The position numbers were made by a program, and so were the translations under genes. From NCBI GenBank assembly GCA_038216175.1, contig JBBQQG010000065.1, forward strand, positions 1 to 7,574: a stretch of 7,574 nt of DNA, read 5' to 3'. The notes below the pieces were generated by a model that was not told the origin of the DNA, did no database searches, and saw only the letters and a program-made list of their open reading frames with translations. Of this stretch, positions 6,872-7,574 are shown one piece after another. The stretch comes from JBBQQG01 sp038216175 (lineage in GTDB: Bacteria > Patescibacteriota > Saccharimonadia > Saccharimonadales > OMJO01). Positions within the stretch are counted from its first letter, which is position 1. Every line of letters starts with the position of its first letter.

Positions 6872-7171
6872 TGCGTCTTTTTGCTCGTTTCGTAGATAGC
6901 TGACGGGCGTTATCTTTCCCGCTTCCTTCAGCTTCTCGGGTGCCGGAGAGCTCGCGGCCGTGGGTGATAGTTTCGAAGTCAATGGGAACGCCGACTGCTC
7001 CGGCGGCACCAGGAACGATATGGGCTTTGTGTCGATGACCTGTGGTTGCGGCAGGTAGCTGATGGTCTTCTCCGGTTGGACTCGGGCCGGCGCCGGCGGC
7101 GAAACCGGCTTCATCGACTCAGCCGGTGATAGAAAGCTGATGGGCTTGAATACTTCAGCAGGTTTAGTTTC
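6872..7171 (-). CDS. Mbs: Mbs/MYPT exon with repeated ISFL/ISYL motifs
   Basis: This internal coding exon of the myosin phosphatase targeting subunit gene encodes about 100 residues, from ETKPAEVFKP to RNEQKDA. The acceptor reads CCGTACAG before GAA and both ends are phase 0. The donor is ambiguous: GCA|GTGGTC ends at 6872, while GTG|GTCTGT ends at 6869 and adds one Val. The peptide is rich in Pro, Ser and Lys with no predicted fold. It carries four copies of a short [IV]S[FY]L motif: KPISFL at residues 9-14, KTISYL at 35-40, KPISFL at 49-54 and TPVSYL at 88-93. A fifth lies in the exon at 4621-4945. On its own this exon is not diagnostic. It is assigned by phase and by position upstream of the ROCK-site exons. 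In known MYPT proteins this stretch lies between the ankyrin repeats and the Thr696 region and is disordered. Confidence 0.85.
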
Positions 7172-7574
7172 CTGTACGGAAGTATCAAAAAGTTCAAGAG
7201 TTCTCAAAAGTACTACATACAACTTAATAATAAAAAAAATCAATGCCGACGAAAAGTCAGTCAATCAATCAATCAATCGATCAATCGACCAATCAATAAA
7301 TCAATAAATCAATCAATCGATACAAAAATCAATAAATCAACGATCAATCAGTAAGCATACAACACGAAACCAAATTCACAGCAGGAAAGAATAAGCAGAT
7401 TTATAATTACTGTAATCGAAAAACTGTTACAAACAATTTGCTTTGCTCTTTTCTCTTTTTCAAATGAATAATAGAATTATCAGACGCGCGATGCTTTTCT
7501 AATCCATTTTGAAAGGGAAAATTAGGATTTTGTTTTGGAATAAGATAAAGCTGAGCTTGGAAGGAATCTGGTAG
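7172..7574 (-). other. Mbs: 3' part of an Mbs intron, continuing past the window
   Basis: This AT-rich sequence lies upstream, in transcript order, of the acceptor CCGTACAG. It holds the AATC repeat at 7258-7350. The donor and the exons for the ankyrin repeats lie beyond the window. Confidence 0.8.
7258..7350. repeat. Imperfect AATC tetranucleotide repeat
   Basis: A run of AATC units with interspersed TCGA and AATAA variants. It lies in the intron about 90 nt upstream of the acceptor for the exon at 6872-7171, so the transcript would contain GAUU repeats. Confidence 0.95.

Noticed and set aside
6315..7350. AATC repeats as a CRISPR-like array
   Set aside because: They are four-base tandem units without spacers, in introns of an animal gene.
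1..7574. Bacterial or phage accessory system
   Set aside because: Phase-consistent spliced exons encoding MYPT motifs show this is animal nuclear DNA. No operon, Shine-Dalgarno pattern or long uninterrupted gene is present.

Overview
The window is one piece of an animal nuclear gene on the minus strand. It holds eleven short, GC-rich exons separated by AT-rich introns with GT..AG ends. Intron sizes (59, 88, 89, 128 nt, several of 400-800 nt, one of 2513 nt) and the many CA, AATC and poly-G tracts suggest a dipteran insect, probably a mosquito. That assignment is inference. No complete gene, tRNA, rRNA, CRISPR array or bacterial-type operon is visible.

The gene is identified from two hallmark motifs in separate exons. 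One is a block with DDESEAQRKA and RRSTQGV (exons at 5342-5432 and 4621-4945). The other is RPKRRSTGVV (exon at 4456-4532). In MYPT1/PPP1R12A these surround the two Rho-kinase inhibitory threonines, Thr696 and Thr853. The gene is therefore the insect myosin phosphatase targeting subunit, Mbs in Drosophila. It recruits PP1 catalytic subunit to phosphorylated myosin regulatory light chain, and ROCK phosphorylation of the two sites shuts it down. The window covers only the disordered, regulatory middle and the start of the C-terminal Ser-rich region. The N-terminal KVxF motif and ankyrin repeats should lie beyond base 7574, and the C-terminal coiled coil before base 1.

Layout in transcription order (high to low coordinates): intron with an AATC repeat; exon 6872-7171 with repeated ISFL/ISYL motifs; exon 6687-6782; exon 6119-6183; a possible cassette exon 5754-5900; exon 5492-5581; exon 5342-5432 (first ROCK site); exon 4621-4945; exon 4456-4532 (second ROCK site); an intron carrying a roughly 415-bp foldback element; exon 3545-3679; a 2.5-kb microsatellite-rich intron; exons 962-1031 and 595-833; an intron; and exon 1-91, cut by the window edge. 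Reading phase agrees at every junction. Without the cassette the exons give 1579 nt, or 526 codons plus one base.

The points most worth a second look are the foldback element, the in-frame cassette exon, the repeated RVxF-like motifs in a PP1 regulatory subunit, and two weaker in-phase exon candidates in the large intron.
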